Part shown: in pieces, positions 1 through 8,121 of the stretch
Numbering within the stretch: position 1 is the stretch's first letter
How the letters are laid out: each line of letters opens with the position of its first letter
Source of the DNA: CAIWKO01 sp964469155
GTDB lineage: Bacteria > Bacteroidota > Bacteroidia > Bacteroidales > CAIWKO01
Length of the DNA stretch: 64,000 nucleotides
NCBI GenBank assembly: GCA_964469155.1
Contig: CAYXXU010000003.1
Span: forward strand, 28,355-92,354
Direction: 5' to 3'
Notes under the pieces: model-generated
The model's input: the letters and a program-made list of their open reading frames with translations, nothing else
Database searches by the model: none
Told to the model about the DNA's origin: nothing
Program-made: the position numbers and the translations under genes

Positions 1-860
1 GTTATAAACTGGTTAATATTCACAACAAAGCATATCACAGCCGTGTGCAGCGCGATGTGTTTTTCGGCTGGATGGAAGAAAATCATGCATCGGTTGAATT
101 TGTTTTTCATTTGGGAGCCCGCACTGATACCACTGAATTCAACGTATCGGTGTTCGACGAGCTGAACCTCAATTACAGTAAATCCGTCTGGGAGTTGTGT
201 ACCCGTTATGAGATCCCTTTGGTGTATGCCTCCTCGGCAGCCACTTATGGCCTGGGCGAACTGGGATATGATGATGATGAAAAACTGATCCCTCAACTGA
301 AACCCCTGAATCCTTATGGCGAATCGAAGAACGATTTTGATAAATGGGTTTTAACGCAAACCGCCACTCCGCCTTTCTGGGCCGGCCTGAAATTTTTTAA
401 TGTATACGGCCCCAACGAATATCACAAAGGCCGCATGGCTTCGGTGGTGTATCATGCTTTTAAACAGATTGACGAAACCGGCCACATGCAGTTGTTCCGC
501 TCGCATAAGGATGGAATTGCCGACGGACATCAGAAACGCGATTTCGTTTATGTGAAGGATGTGGTTAAGGTGTGCCTGTTCTTTTATCTGAATCAGAAAA
601 ATCCGGGCATCTATAACTTAGGCACCGGCGAGGCGCGCACTTTCCTGGACCTGGTGAGCAACACTTTCCTGGCGATGCGGCTGGAACCCAAGATAGAATT
701 TGTTGATACGCCGGTTGATATACGTGATACCTACCAATATTTTACGGAAGCCCGCATGGAAAAGCTGCATGCGATAGGTTACGACCTGGAGTTTGCTTCG
801 CTGGAAGAAGGCATAGACGATTATGTGGAATCGTACCTGATGAATAATCTGTATTTCTAA
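1..860 (+). CDS. hldD: ADP-L-glycero-D-manno-heptose 6-epimerase, 5' partial
   Basis: The last ~286 codons of an NAD(P)-dependent epimerase/dehydratase (extended SDR fold). The open frame runs in from the left edge (first full codon at base 3), so the GTG at 45 is not the real start and the N-terminal Rossmann glycine motif lies outside the window. Visible: HLGARTDTTE, characteristic of HldD, SSAATYG, and the catalytic YGESK (Tyr-x3-Lys). The family epimerises C6 of ADP-D-glycero-D-manno-heptose in the cytoplasm, giving the LPS inner-core heptose donor. That fits a Gram-negative envelope and the glycosyltransferases at 46-49 kb, though they are not adjacent. HldD is a confident call; a related sugar epimerase is the only realistic alternative. 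Confidence 0.88.
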   Translation, partial: YKLVNIHNKAYHSRVQRDVFFGWMEENHASVEFVFHLGARTDTTEFNVSVFDELNLNYSKSVWELCTRYEIPLVYASSAATYGLGELGYDDDEKLIPQLKPLNPYGESKNDFDKWVLTQTATPPFWAGLKFFNVYGPNEYHKGRMASVVYHAFKQIDETGHMQLFRSHKDGIADGHQKRDFVYVKDVVKVCLFFYLNQKNPGIYNLGTGEARTFLDLVSNTFLAMRLEPKIEFVDTPVDIRDTYQYFTEARMEKLHAIGYDLEFASLEEGIDDYVESYLMNNLYF

Positions 861-1042
861 TAAACGAGCCAGGAGAGCAATAAATTTCCTGAATTTTTCC
901 GAAATAAATAAACTTCCTGAACCGGATGCATAGTTGTTTGACCTATTGATATACTCTACAGGCGAATAACAGTTTTGAATTAAAACAGAGTTTCCTGAAA
1001 GTTCAATGAATATCTTCCGCGGGACAATAGAGAACCATATTT

Positions 1043-1462
1043 GGTTCAGCATTGTACCTCCATAGGTTCAAAGGAAGACCTCAGAGCTTCAAGCGAGCAC
1101 CTATAAGCTTTAAGCGAGTACCTCGGAAGATCAAACGAAGTAAAAAAGGTTCTCCGTTGAAGCAAAAAGCTTCAAGGGAAAACCTCAGAGCTTTAAACGA
1201 GTACCTAAAAGCTTCAAGCGAGCAGCTCTGAGCTTCAAACGAAGTAAAAAAGGTTCTCCGTTGCAGCAAAAAACTTCAGGCGAGCACCCCGAAGGTACTC
1301 CTTTGAACCTAAAGAGGTCCAAGGTTGTAGTAAAATGGTTCAGTTGAGAACTTCAATGGTTCAAGGGAGTACTTCATGTGTTTAAGGGAGAACTTCCGAA
1401 GTCCATCTGAGTACTTCCGAAGTCCGCTTGAGTACTTCATTTGTTCAGCGGAGTACTTAAAC
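1043..1462. repeat. Degenerate intergenic array with exact 21-bp period (about 20 units)
   Basis: About twenty diverged units start at 1044, 1065, 1086, 1107, 1128, 1149 and so on to 1442, holding a 21-bp phase with at most 1 bp wobble. The unit resembles G-G/C-TTCAAGCGAGTACCTC. A larger block containing AAAAAAGGTTCTCCGTTG occurs twice, 105 bp apart. It fills most of the 790-bp gap between hldD and mqo; I see no gene there, and the short minus-strand ORFs are heptapeptide artefacts of the 21-bp period. Function unknown. Bases 861-1042 and 1463-1600 show nothing recognisable. Confidence 0.85.
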
Positions 1463-1589
1463 GATCTACTTTATGGTCTATATACAGTAATGCCCTCAAA
1501 AGGCTTTCAGACACTCAAGGCACTTTAGGCACAACATACTTCAGGCACTTCTCAATGACATTTGCCAAAATAGCATTGACATTTGTCGT

Positions 1590-1624
1590 TTTGCATTTTA
1601 TAAGATATTTGTTTACTATTTTTG
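1590..1624 (+). promoter_or_regulatory. Bacteroidota-type promoter for mqo
   Basis: TATTTTTG at 1617-1624 matches the Bacteroidota -7 consensus TAnnTTTG. A TTTG at 1590-1593 could be the -33 element, 23 bp upstream. The ATG at 1652 follows 27 bp after the -7 box. This supports 1652 as the start over the in-frame TTG at 1622, which lies inside the promoter. Confidence 0.6.
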
Positions 1625-1651
1625 CATGGAAATTCACATTCACAAACATTT

Positions 1652-2992
1652 ATGGCAGAAAACCGCAAATTCGAACTGATTATCGTAGGGGGTGGCATCA
1701 GTGGCACCGCCATGCTTTATACGCTTAGCAAATACACAGATCTGAAGAGTGTTTGCATTATGGAGAAATACCAGGGATTTGGCACCGTCAACTCATCGCA
1801 CCTGATGAACAGCCAGACCCTGCATTTTGGCGATATAGAAACCAATTATACCCTGGCAAAAGCCACCACGGTGAAACGCAGCGCCGATATGGTGAAGAAC
1901 TACCTGGAAGCCGAAAAGACAGCCAAGCCGGAAGTGAAGCTGTTCAGTAAATATAGCAAGATGGTGATGGCCGTGGGCAGCAAACAGGTGAAGGAACTGG
2001 ATGCACGTTACGACTCGTTCAGTAAGTTATTTCCCAAACTGCGAAAGATCAGCCGCGAAGAGATAGGCAAGTTAGAACCCCGTGTGGTGGAAGGCCGCGA
2101 CCCCCATGAGGAACTGCTGGCCCTGGTAACCGAAGACGGCTACACGGTTGACTTTGGTGACCTGAGCCGCAACTTCCTGAAGAATGCACAGGCCCTGAAC
2201 CCTGAACTTGAAATTTTCAACGAGACCAAACTAACTAAAATTGAAGACCTGAAAACCAGCTACCGCCTCGAAACAACCCGGGGAGTGTTTGAAGCCGAGG
2301 TGGTTTTGATATGCGCCGGCGGACACAGTATTGTGTATGCCAAATCGCTGGGTTATGGGAAACATTTTGCTATACTTTCGATGGCCGGAAGTTTTTATAC
2401 CGCCCCTAAAGTTTTGAACGGAAAGGTTTATACCATGCAACAGGAAAAACTACCCTTTGCAGCCATTCACGGCGACCCCGAGGTTCATAATGCAAACATC
2501 ACCCGTTTCGGTCCGACCGCAAAAACCATTTACCTGCTGGAGCGCTATAATTACCCAACCTGGTTCGAGTATCTCAAAGTTTTCGGTTTCACCCCCAAAG
2601 CCATTCTTACCCTGCTTAAAATTGCTTCCGACTGGACCATTATGCAATACCTACTGAAAAACTTTGTGTATGATATGCCGTGGATTGGCAAACGTTCGTT
2701 TCTGAAAGAGATCAAAAAAATTGTTCCCAACATCAAACTTTCGGAGATAAAATATGCAAAACATGTTGGAGGCACACGTCCCCAGATCGTGAACAACGAC
2801 CTGAAGAAACTCGAGATGGGTGAAGCCAAACTGACCGGGCGCAATATCATATTCAACATCACCCCTTCTCCCGGAGCCTCTACCTGCCTGGGAAATGCCT
2901 ACAACGATACTCAAACCGTTATGGGATTTTTCGGAGGGAAATACACCTTCGACAAGGCTGCGTTTGAGAATGACCTGCTGGATAAGGAATAG
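1652..2992 (+). CDS. mqo: Malate:quinone oxidoreductase (FAD-dependent)
   Basis: A 446-residue flavoprotein. The N-terminus has the FAD-binding dinucleotide motif (IIVGGGISGTAML), followed by MNSQTLHFGDIETNYT, a motif I associate with the Mqo branch that includes epsilonproteobacterial and Bacteroidota enzymes. Near the C-terminus, NITPSPGASTCLGNAY fits the second FAD-contact region. The family oxidises malate to oxaloacetate at the inner membrane face and passes electrons to quinone, in place of or beside NAD-dependent malate dehydrogenase. Start chosen from the promoter position. It stands alone between repeat-bearing gaps. Alternative: another 2-hydroxyacid:quinone oxidoreductase of the same superfamily. 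Confidence 0.82.
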   Translation: MAENRKFELIIVGGGISGTAMLYTLSKYTDLKSVCIMEKYQGFGTVNSSHLMNSQTLHFGDIETNYTLAKATTVKRSADMVKNYLEAEKTAKPEVKLFSKYSKMVMAVGSKQVKELDARYDSFSKLFPKLRKISREEIGKLEPRVVEGRDPHEELLALVTEDGYTVDFGDLSRNFLKNAQALNPELEIFNETKLTKIEDLKTSYRLETTRGVFEAEVVLICAGGHSIVYAKSLGYGKHFAILSMAGSFYTAPKVLNGKVYTMQQEKLPFAAIHGDPEVHNANITRFGPTAKTIYLLERYNYPTWFEYLKVFGFTPKAILTLLKIASDWTIMQYLLKNFVYDMPWIGKRSFLKEIKKIVPNIKLSEIKYAKHVGGTRPQIVNNDLKKLEMGEAKLTGRNIIFNITPSPGASTCLGNAYNDTQTVMGFFGGKYTFDKAAFENDLLDKE

Positions 2993-3002
2993 ATTTGGGA
3001 TT

Positions 3003-3088
3003 TGGTCATTCATTGTCATTTATTGTCATTGATTGTCATTAAATAATCTTTGATCATTTTGGGACTTGGGTCTTGGGACTTGGATCTT
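3003..3088. repeat. Short stuttering intergenic repeats (10-bp and 7-bp units)
   Basis: Three 10-bp units of the form ATTGTCATTN run from 3012 to 3041. Four near-perfect heptamers (GGGACTT, GGGTCTT, GGGACTT, GGATCTT) run from 3061 to 3088. They lie between mqo and the helicase gene. No coding or RNA function is evident. The heptamer period divides the 21-bp period of the larger arrays elsewhere in the window. Confidence 0.7.
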
Positions 3089-3137
3089 AAGATTTAGGAC
3101 GTCAAAGATTATTCACGCCCGTTTCGCCAAATATTAC

Positions 3138-3145
3138 TATCTTTG
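3138..3145 (+). promoter_or_regulatory. -7 element TATCTTTG for the RNA helicase gene
   Basis: TATCTTTG matches TAnnTTTG exactly. The proposed TTG start at 3160 lies 14 bp downstream, so the leader is very short. I see no clear -33 TTTG. Confidence 0.5.
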
Positions 3146-3159
3146 CAATAAAACCACTC

Positions 3160-4371
3160 TTGAAATTCAACGAATTCGGTTTCGATCCCAGGCTGATGGA
3201 AAGCATAGATGCCCTCGGATATAAAGAAGCCACTCCCATACAACAACAAGCCATTCCTTTTATCATGCGAGGCCACGACCTCTTAGGTTCTGCGCAGACC
3301 GGTACAGGTAAAACCGCTGCCTTTTTGCTTCCGGTGATCAATAATATTATCACCGCTCCCCCTCTCGATGGCATCAGGGCCATGGTGATTGTCCCCACCC
3401 GCGAACTGGCGGTTCAGATAGACCAGCAAATGGAGGGATTTTCTTATTTCACCCCGGTAAGTTCCATGGCCATTTATGGTGGAACCGACGGCATCACCTT
3501 TGAAAGAGAAAAGCAGGCCCTGACCGACGGGGCCGATGTAGTGATCTGCACCCCGGGACGTATCATAGCCCACCTGAACCAGGGTTATGTAAATGTTTCA
3601 GAACTAAAATATCTTATATTGGATGAAGCTGACCGTATGCTCGATATGGGCTTTTATGACGATATCATGAAAATAGTCAGTTTTCTTCCCGAACACAGGC
3701 AAAACATTATGTTTGCCGCTACCATGCCGAGGGATATTGGTATACTGGCACGTAAAACTCTGGTGAACCCAAAAGAAGTAAACATCTCCATTTCAAAGCC
3801 TGCAGAAAAAATATTGCAGTTGGCCTATTGTGTTTACGACACCCAAAAGATACCCCTAACCGTTCATACATTAAGCTCAAAGAATATTAAGAGCGTATTG
3901 ATCTTTTGCTCTACAAAAAGCAGCACCAAACAGCTCAGCCGCGAACTGAAACAGGCAGGCATTAAGGTGGCAGAGATACATTCAGACCTTGATCAGAAAA
4001 CCCGGGAAGAAGTGATGCTTAGTTTCCGTAATCATAAGACCACCGTGCTGGTGGCTACTGATATCGTTTCGCGAGGTATTGACGTGGAAGACATCGACCT
4101 GATCATTAATTACGACGTTCCTAACGATGGGGAAGATTATATTCACCGCATCGGTCGCACTGCGAGGGCTGAATCGGATGGAGTAGCTATTACATTCATT
4201 AACCAGCAGGAACAACAAAAATTTGCCGATATAGAAAAACTTCTGGGCGAGGAGATCCCCAAAGGCAAGATACCACAGATATTTGGTGAGGGTCCTCTCT
4301 ATGAACCCCAGAAGAACAGGCGCAGGCCACCACATCGCACCAACAGGCCCGGCAACTTTAAAAAACGCTGA
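3160..4371 (+). CDS. rhlE: DEAD-box ATP-dependent RNA helicase, RhlE-like
   Basis: A 403-residue SF2 helicase. Visible in order: the N-terminal KFNEFGFDP and Q-motif, Walker A AQTGTGKTAAF, PTRELAVQI (Ia), TPGRII (Ib), the DEAD motif in LDEADRMLDMGF, AATMP (motif III, usually SAT), RGIDVEDIDLIINYDVP (V) and HRIGRTARAE (VI). It ends in a short basic tail rich in R, K and P. RhlE proteins unwind short RNA duplexes in ribosome assembly and mRNA turnover. The start is a TTG: the encoded MKFNEF-like N-terminus is what RhlE proteins usually begin with, and no upstream ATG fits. Confidence 0.88.
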   Translation: MKFNEFGFDPRLMESIDALGYKEATPIQQQAIPFIMRGHDLLGSAQTGTGKTAAFLLPVINNIITAPPLDGIRAMVIVPTRELAVQIDQQMEGFSYFTPVSSMAIYGGTDGITFEREKQALTDGADVVICTPGRIIAHLNQGYVNVSELKYLILDEADRMLDMGFYDDIMKIVSFLPEHRQNIMFAATMPRDIGILARKTLVNPKEVNISISKPAEKILQLAYCVYDTQKIPLTVHTLSSKNIKSVLIFCSTKSSTKQLSRELKQAGIKVAEIHSDLDQKTREEVMLSFRNHKTTVLVATDIVSRGIDVEDIDLIINYDVPNDGEDYIHRIGRTARAESDGVAITFINQQEQQKFADIEKLLGEEIPKGKIPQIFGEGPLYEPQKNRRRPPHRTNRPGNFKKR

Positions 4372-4418
4372 ACCATTCAGGTATAAATCTCTTTTTTAGA
4401 AAAATATCGGCCAATTAT

Positions 4419-4448
4419 TTTGCAGAGTTCGATTTTTTACTACTTTTG
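4419..4448 (+). promoter_or_regulatory. Consensus Bacteroidota promoter for the tRNA-Leu pair
   Basis: TTTG at 4419-4422, an 18-bp spacer and TACTTTTG at 4441-4448 form a complete -33/-7 promoter. The first tRNA base (4460) is 12 bp past the -7 box. This is the clearest single marker of phylum in the window. Confidence 0.75.
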
Positions 4449-4459
4449 CACTCCACTTT

Positions 4460-4546
4460 GCCCAGGTGGTGAAATTGGCAGACACGCTACTTTGAGGGGG
4501 TAGTGTCCTTACGGACGTGCAAGTTCAAGTCTTGTCCTGGGCACCA
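4460..4546 (+). tRNA. tRNA-Leu(GAG)
   Basis: Acceptor arms GCCCAGG (4460-4466) and CCTGGGC (4536-4542) pair perfectly. The anticodon stem CTACT/GGTAG encloses the loop TTGAGGG, giving anticodon GAG. There is a long class II variable arm (GTCCTTACGGAC) and a TTCAAGT T-loop. The discriminator A is at 4543 and CCA is encoded at 4544-4546. It is transcribed with the next tRNA. Confidence 0.95.
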
Positions 4547-4594
4547 GGTAAAAGTAAGTTGGCTTTATTACTTTTATGTTGAATATCACAAAAA

Positions 4595-4678
4595 GCCCGG
4601 ATGGCGGAATTGGTAGACGCGCTAGTTTCAGGGACTAGTATTCGTAAGGATGTGCAGGTTCGAGTCCTGTTCCGGGCA
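4595..4678 (+). tRNA. tRNA-Leu(CAG), integration target of the island
   Basis: Acceptor arms GCCCGGA and TCCGGGC pair. The anticodon stem CTAGT/ACTAG encloses TTCAGGG, giving anticodon CAG. It has a class II variable arm (ATTCGTAAGGAT) and T-loop GTTCGAG; no CCA is encoded. Its last 22 bases are repeated at 46221-46243, so a tyrosine recombinase has inserted the island here and restored a complete tRNA at the left junction. Confidence 0.95.
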
Positions 4679-4679
4679 C
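4657..4679 (+). other. attL: left attachment site at the tRNA-Leu 3' end
   Basis: A 23-bp segment matching 46221-46243 at 22 of 23 positions; the mismatch is A at 4663 versus T at 46227, in the T-loop. The longest identical core is 16 bp. It covers the T-arm and 3' acceptor strand, the usual target of tyrosine recombinases. Confidence 0.88.
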
Positions 4680-4692
4680 TATTAACAAGCTG

Positions 4693-4722
4693 AAAGCCGC
4701 AATTAACGCGGCTTTTTCTTTT
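4693..4722 (+). terminator. Intrinsic terminator after tRNA-Leu(CAG)
   Basis: AAAGCCGC at 4693-4700 and GCGGCTTT at 4708-4715 form a perfect 8-bp stem with a 7-nt loop, followed by a T-rich run. It lies on the island side of attL, so the tRNA operon now ends on an element-supplied terminator. The original one is probably the hairpin at 46249. Confidence 0.8.
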
Positions 4723-4724
4723 TA

Positions 4725-4750
4725 GAGTATCCAAATGAGTATCCAAAATT
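4725..4750 (+). promoter_or_regulatory. Left paired direct repeats GAGTATCCAAA (candidate integrase arm sites)
   Basis: Two copies of GAGTATCCAAA, 13 bp apart, lie 46 bp inside attL. A closely related pair (GTACCCAAA twice) lies at 46091-46113 inside attR. Pairs of short direct repeats near both ends, in the same orientation, suit arm-type sites for integrase or excisionase. Bases 4751-4985 show no further feature I can support. Confidence 0.5.
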
Positions 4751-5017
4751 CTGCAAAAGCTCATACGCACTCGTTTTACTCCCTCCATTCTATTTTATTC
4801 AGTTTTCTTTTTTATTATTCAATTTTAGTTCCTTCTGAATCCCTTGATTAATCAGGTTTGTATTCAGTTATGTACAATTATGCAACTTAATGTAACTTTT
4901 ACGACAGCAATGATAAATATTGTCTAAACGTGTCGAATATTGTCGCATTTTGTAGTGAAATGTACAAGTGACTCATGACACCCATTGCATCTTTGCATAA
5001 AAAAGCGAGGAACGCAT

Positions 5018-5299
5018 ATGGAAAAGATAATTGTTGCCAGTGAAGACGATCTTAAAAGAATCTTAAGAGAAATTGTTAGTGAACTATTTCAATCCGGGAA
5101 AAAGTCGGAACTCAAAACCGAAGTACAGGATGAAGAACTGGTGACCAACCTGCGGCAAATCTCCAAACTATTCCGCTGCTCCCTTCCCACAGCTCAGAAA
5201 ATAAAAAATTCAGTTCCCAAACACCTGTATGCACAGGTTGGAAAAAAATTCGCCATACGAAAATCTGTCCTGCTGAACACCTGGCCAAAAAGCTATTAG
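5018..5299 (+). CDS. Small helix-turn-helix, excisionase-like protein
   Basis: A 93-residue protein with an acidic N-terminal helix (MEKIIVASEDDLKRIL) and a C-terminal HTH-like segment (NLRQISKLFRCSLPTAQKIK). It resembles the small DUF3853-type proteins of Bacteroidota mobile elements. The likely role is DNA binding during excision, or early regulation. ATG 5018 is preferred over the in-frame TTG at 4985 because CATCTTTG, one base from the -7 consensus, overlaps that TTG. First gene inside attL, ahead of the primase. Confidence 0.6.
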   Translation: MEKIIVASEDDLKRILREIVSELFQSGKKSELKTEVQDEELVTNLRQISKLFRCSLPTAQKIKNSVPKHLYAQVGKKFAIRKSVLLNTWPKSY

Positions 5300-5358
5300 G
5301 CTAAAGTCCCTGATCGATGCAAACAGAAATCTACATGCAGACAGATGGCTCCCCACCA

Positions 5359-5406
5359 AAGGGTTAAGCATACTATTGAAAAGCAATTCAATTATGTTTA
5401 ACCCTT
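5359..5406. promoter_or_regulatory. Nested inverted repeat upstream of the 62-residue ORF
   Basis: The outer arms AAGGGTTAA (5359-5367) and TTAACCCTT (5398-5406) pair perfectly. Inside them ATTGAA and TTCAAT form a second stem. The structure ends 12 bp before the ATG at 5419. It could be an operator or a leader-RNA hairpin. It has no T-run, so a terminator is unlikely. Confidence 0.5.
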
Positions 5407-5418
5407 ATCTTTTAACAA

Positions 5419-5607
5419 ATGAAAATTCAATTTACAGTTAGTACTGACAATATACTGGCTTTTGCCGAGGTCCTTTCTGAAGGGGAAATCAAGAATGAAA
5501 TCATAGGCCAAACAGAGGATGATTGCCTAATGATTGATGTCTTCTGCTCTAGTGAAGACAAGGAACTTATTGAGGAACTCGATGAGCTCGCAGAATCTGA
5601 TGAATAG
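5419..5607 (+). CDS. Small acidic protein of unknown function
   Basis: 62 residues, strongly acidic, ending in a run of Glu and Asp (ELIEELDELAESDE). No family recognised. It sits between the excisionase-like gene and the primase, 51 bp before the latter, and behind a conspicuous inverted repeat. An acidic mimic or a primase accessory would fit, but nothing in the sequence proves either. Confidence 0.5.
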   Translation: MKIQFTVSTDNILAFAEVLSEGEIKNEIIGQTEDDCLMIDVFCSSEDKELIEELDELAESDE

Positions 5608-5658
5608 TCAAACCGACCAGCGGGAAAATCTTCTCGCTGGTCTTTTATTTATAATTAT

Positions 5659-7833
5659 ATGGATGACCCAAAACCACAAATACTTTCCGCCACAAATAAT
5701 GGCCTTTCTATCTTTGAATGTTACATTCCTGATTTAAAGAAACACGGGCCAGGAAAAAATTTCCGTGCAATCTTTCGCGATGACGGCCAGAACCCAGATG
5801 CCAAGGTGTTTTTCAATCCCCAAGGACAAGTTTGGTGTTATCATGATTTTGTCACCGCTGAAACACTGAATCCGTTTGATTTTGTAATGAAGTTCTGCAA
5901 ATGCGATTTCAAGGGAGCACTTGAAATCATTAAGCGTGATTTCAGTATTGATAATACCATCCAGATTAAATCCGGAGCGCATCAGGACAATTCCATCAAA
6001 GATTTTGCTATCGTCCCTGGAGGTGATTTCAGCTACTGGCTTGATTTTGCTCCTGAATCTGATATGGCCAAAATCCTGAGTCGATATAATGTTCAATCGC
6101 TGCTTTCATATAAATTCAGGAAAGGCGGCAAAGACTATTCTATCCATTCAGCAAAAGATGACCCCATATTTGCATTTCCAATTTCACAGGATTGCTGGAA
6201 GATTTATCGGCCCCTGGCAAAAGGCAAAAATGCCAAACACCTGTGGCTGGGTAAAAAACCAAATGATTATCACGACCTCTTTGGGCTGAATCAGCTCCCG
6301 GATTTCAGCGATGTCATTCTCATTGTTGAAGGATTGAAGGATGCGATCGTTGCCAATGCCAATGGAATTACCGCGGTAGGTGCGGACCATGCCTCTACTA
6401 AACTACACGCTACAGATATCGAATCCCTTACAAAGAAATGCAAGCATGTTTTGCTGTGTTATGATATTGACAATCCGGGAAACAAGGCTTCAGAAAAAGC
6501 AGCCAAAGAGCATAGATTGCATAGGTTGATATTGCCTGATTATCTTTTGGAGGAAGGCGGCAAAGATATTTCAGATTTCTTTTTGCGAAAACATAGTGCA
6601 AATGAAATTAGCGAGCTTATTGCCCAAACTGTTAAGCTAAAACCGCAAGCCGAAGAATCAGCACAAAAAGAAAAACCGCAACGATTATCAAAGTTTGAAA
6701 AAGTGGAAGAACTGATCAATGAAAATTTCGAGCTTCGCTTTAATGAAGTATCCAATGAAATTGAGTACCGGCGCAAGGATGACACGGAAAGCGAGTATGA
6801 TGTTTTGAATGAGAATAATGTTTATCGTTTTCTCCAGCATAATAATATCGAATTCTCCATGGCAAAGCTAACTTCATTACTGCGTTCTGATTTTGTGAAT
6901 CGTTTTAATCCTTTCCGGAATTATTTTGAACAACTTACTCACTGGGATCCTGATGCCGATCCGGATTATATCGAAAAGTTAACCGGCTATTTGTCCGTTA
7001 GAGATGGAGAACGTTTCCCCATGCAATTTCGCAAAACACTGGTGCGTGCAGTGGCCTGCGCACTGAATGATACTATTATCAATAAGCAAGCAATGATCCT
7101 GGTGCATGAAGAGCAAAACAGCGGCAAAACAACCTTTATCCGCTGGCTGTGTCCACCAGCCCTGAATAAATATATTGCAGAGAATATTTCCACAGACAAG
7201 GACAGCTTAATCGCGCTTAGCGACAACTTCATTATCAACATGGACGAACTCGCAACCCTGTCCCGAGCGGAGATCAATACACTGAAAAGTATGTTTAGCA
7301 AGGAAACCATTAAGATTCGCCGACCCTATGACAAGAACGCTACTTCTGCCCCTCGCAGAGCAAGCTTTTTCGGTTCTACAAATAAGGCCGAATTCCTGAC
7401 CGATGAAACCGGCAGTGTCCGCTGGCTGTGCTTTGAACTTACAGGCCGCATCAATTGGGATTACAAGACAGACCTTAATATTGATGATATCTGGCGGCAG
7501 GCCTATTCTTTATACATAAGTGGTTTCAAATACGAACTCACACCAAACGAGATCAAAGCCAATGAACTGGCAAATCGCCAATACCAGGTAACCACTCCTG
7601 AACTTGAGCTTATCCAGAAAAATTACGCCCCCGGTAGCAAAGAACAGCATGATGCATTTTACCAAGCTACTGATTTTTTAAACAACCTCACTGAAAAATG
7701 TCCCACTGCTCGACTGAATCTGAACAATATCGGCAAAGCTTTAAAAATTCTTGGTTATGAACGTGCCACCAAACGTTCTGATAAATACCCGATCAAGGGT
7801 TACTTCATCAAGTTTGCTGAAATCGGCAGTTGA
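5659..7833 (+). CDS. Primase (Toprim) fused to VirE-type P-loop helicase
   Basis: A 724-residue replication protein of a mobile element. Residues ~1-120 resemble a degenerate CHC2-type primase N-terminus. A Toprim core is centred on VILIVEGLKDAI (~217-228). The C-terminal half follows the virulence-associated E family: FNEVSNEIEYR (~360), NPFRNYFEQLTHWD (~418), a P-loop region EEQNSGKTTF (~484) lacking the usual first glycine, a Walker B-like IINMDELATL, and FFGSTNKAEFLTDETG. Such proteins prime and unwind at an element origin. The iteron-like cluster starts directly after its stop codon. Confidence 0.78.
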   Translation: MDDPKPQILSATNNGLSIFECYIPDLKKHGPGKNFRAIFRDDGQNPDAKVFFNPQGQVWCYHDFVTAETLNPFDFVMKFCKCDFKGALEIIKRDFSIDNTIQIKSGAHQDNSIKDFAIVPGGDFSYWLDFAPESDMAKILSRYNVQSLLSYKFRKGGKDYSIHSAKDDPIFAFPISQDCWKIYRPLAKGKNAKHLWLGKKPNDYHDLFGLNQLPDFSDVILIVEGLKDAIVANANGITAVGADHASTKLHATDIESLTKKCKHVLLCYDIDNPGNKASEKAAKEHRLHRLILPDYLLEEGGKDISDFFLRKHSANEISELIAQTVKLKPQAEESAQKEKPQRLSKFEKVEELINENFELRFNEVSNEIEYRRKDDTESEYDVLNENNVYRFLQHNNIEFSMAKLTSLLRSDFVNRFNPFRNYFEQLTHWDPDADPDYIEKLTGYLSVRDGERFPMQFRKTLVRAVACALNDTIINKQAMILVHEEQNSGKTTFIRWLCPPALNKYIAENISTDKDSLIALSDNFIINMDELATLSRAEINTLKSMFSKETIKIRRPYDKNATSAPRRASFFGSTNKAEFLTDETGSVRWLCFELTGRINWDYKTDLNIDDIWRQAYSLYISGFKYELTPNEIKANELANRQYQVTTPELELIQKNYAPGSKEQHDAFYQATDFLNNLTEKCPTARLNLNNIGKALKILGYERATKRSDKYPIKGYFIKFAEIGS

Positions 7834-7836
7834 CCT

Positions 7837-7972
7837 TACTACATTACAACAAAGCTTTAAAAGACTCGATTATCAATATTTTCATTGTAGTAACCATTTA
7901 TATTCAACCTTACTACAGGTTTACTACATTACTACAAAAGAGGCGAAATTGTAGTAAGGTAGTTATGTAGTA
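7837..7972. repeat. Iteron-like cluster: seven TACTACA/TGTAGTA motifs in 136 bp
   Basis: TACTACA occurs at 7837, 7911, 7922 and 7930; its complement TGTAGTA occurs at 7886, 7950 and 7966. Several copies extend to CCTTACTACA. The cluster begins at the stop of the primase-helicase gene and fills about half of the 288-bp gap before 8122. The placement suggests a replication origin or an operator array for an element-encoded DNA-binding protein. No AT-rich DUE or DnaA box is identified. Confidence 0.6.
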
Positions 7973-8121
7973 GGTGGGTTTAGTTAGATTTCTTTACTCA
8001 TCAAATTATCGGCAGCAAATTGCAAAAGGTGCCAGAAATTTGATAATAAAAAAATCTTTAATCTTAAAACGAGGCATCTTCCTAAATTAATAAATTGTAA
8101 ATTAGCATAAAACAACAATTT

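Noticed and set aside
1043..1462. Possible CRISPR array
   Set aside because: The 21-bp units have no alternation of constant repeat and unique spacer, and no cas gene lies anywhere in the window.
4525..4788. Minus-strand ORF across the two tRNA-Leu genes
   Set aside because: It overlaps both tRNAs and the attachment site and resembles the common spurious ORF annotated over tRNAs.
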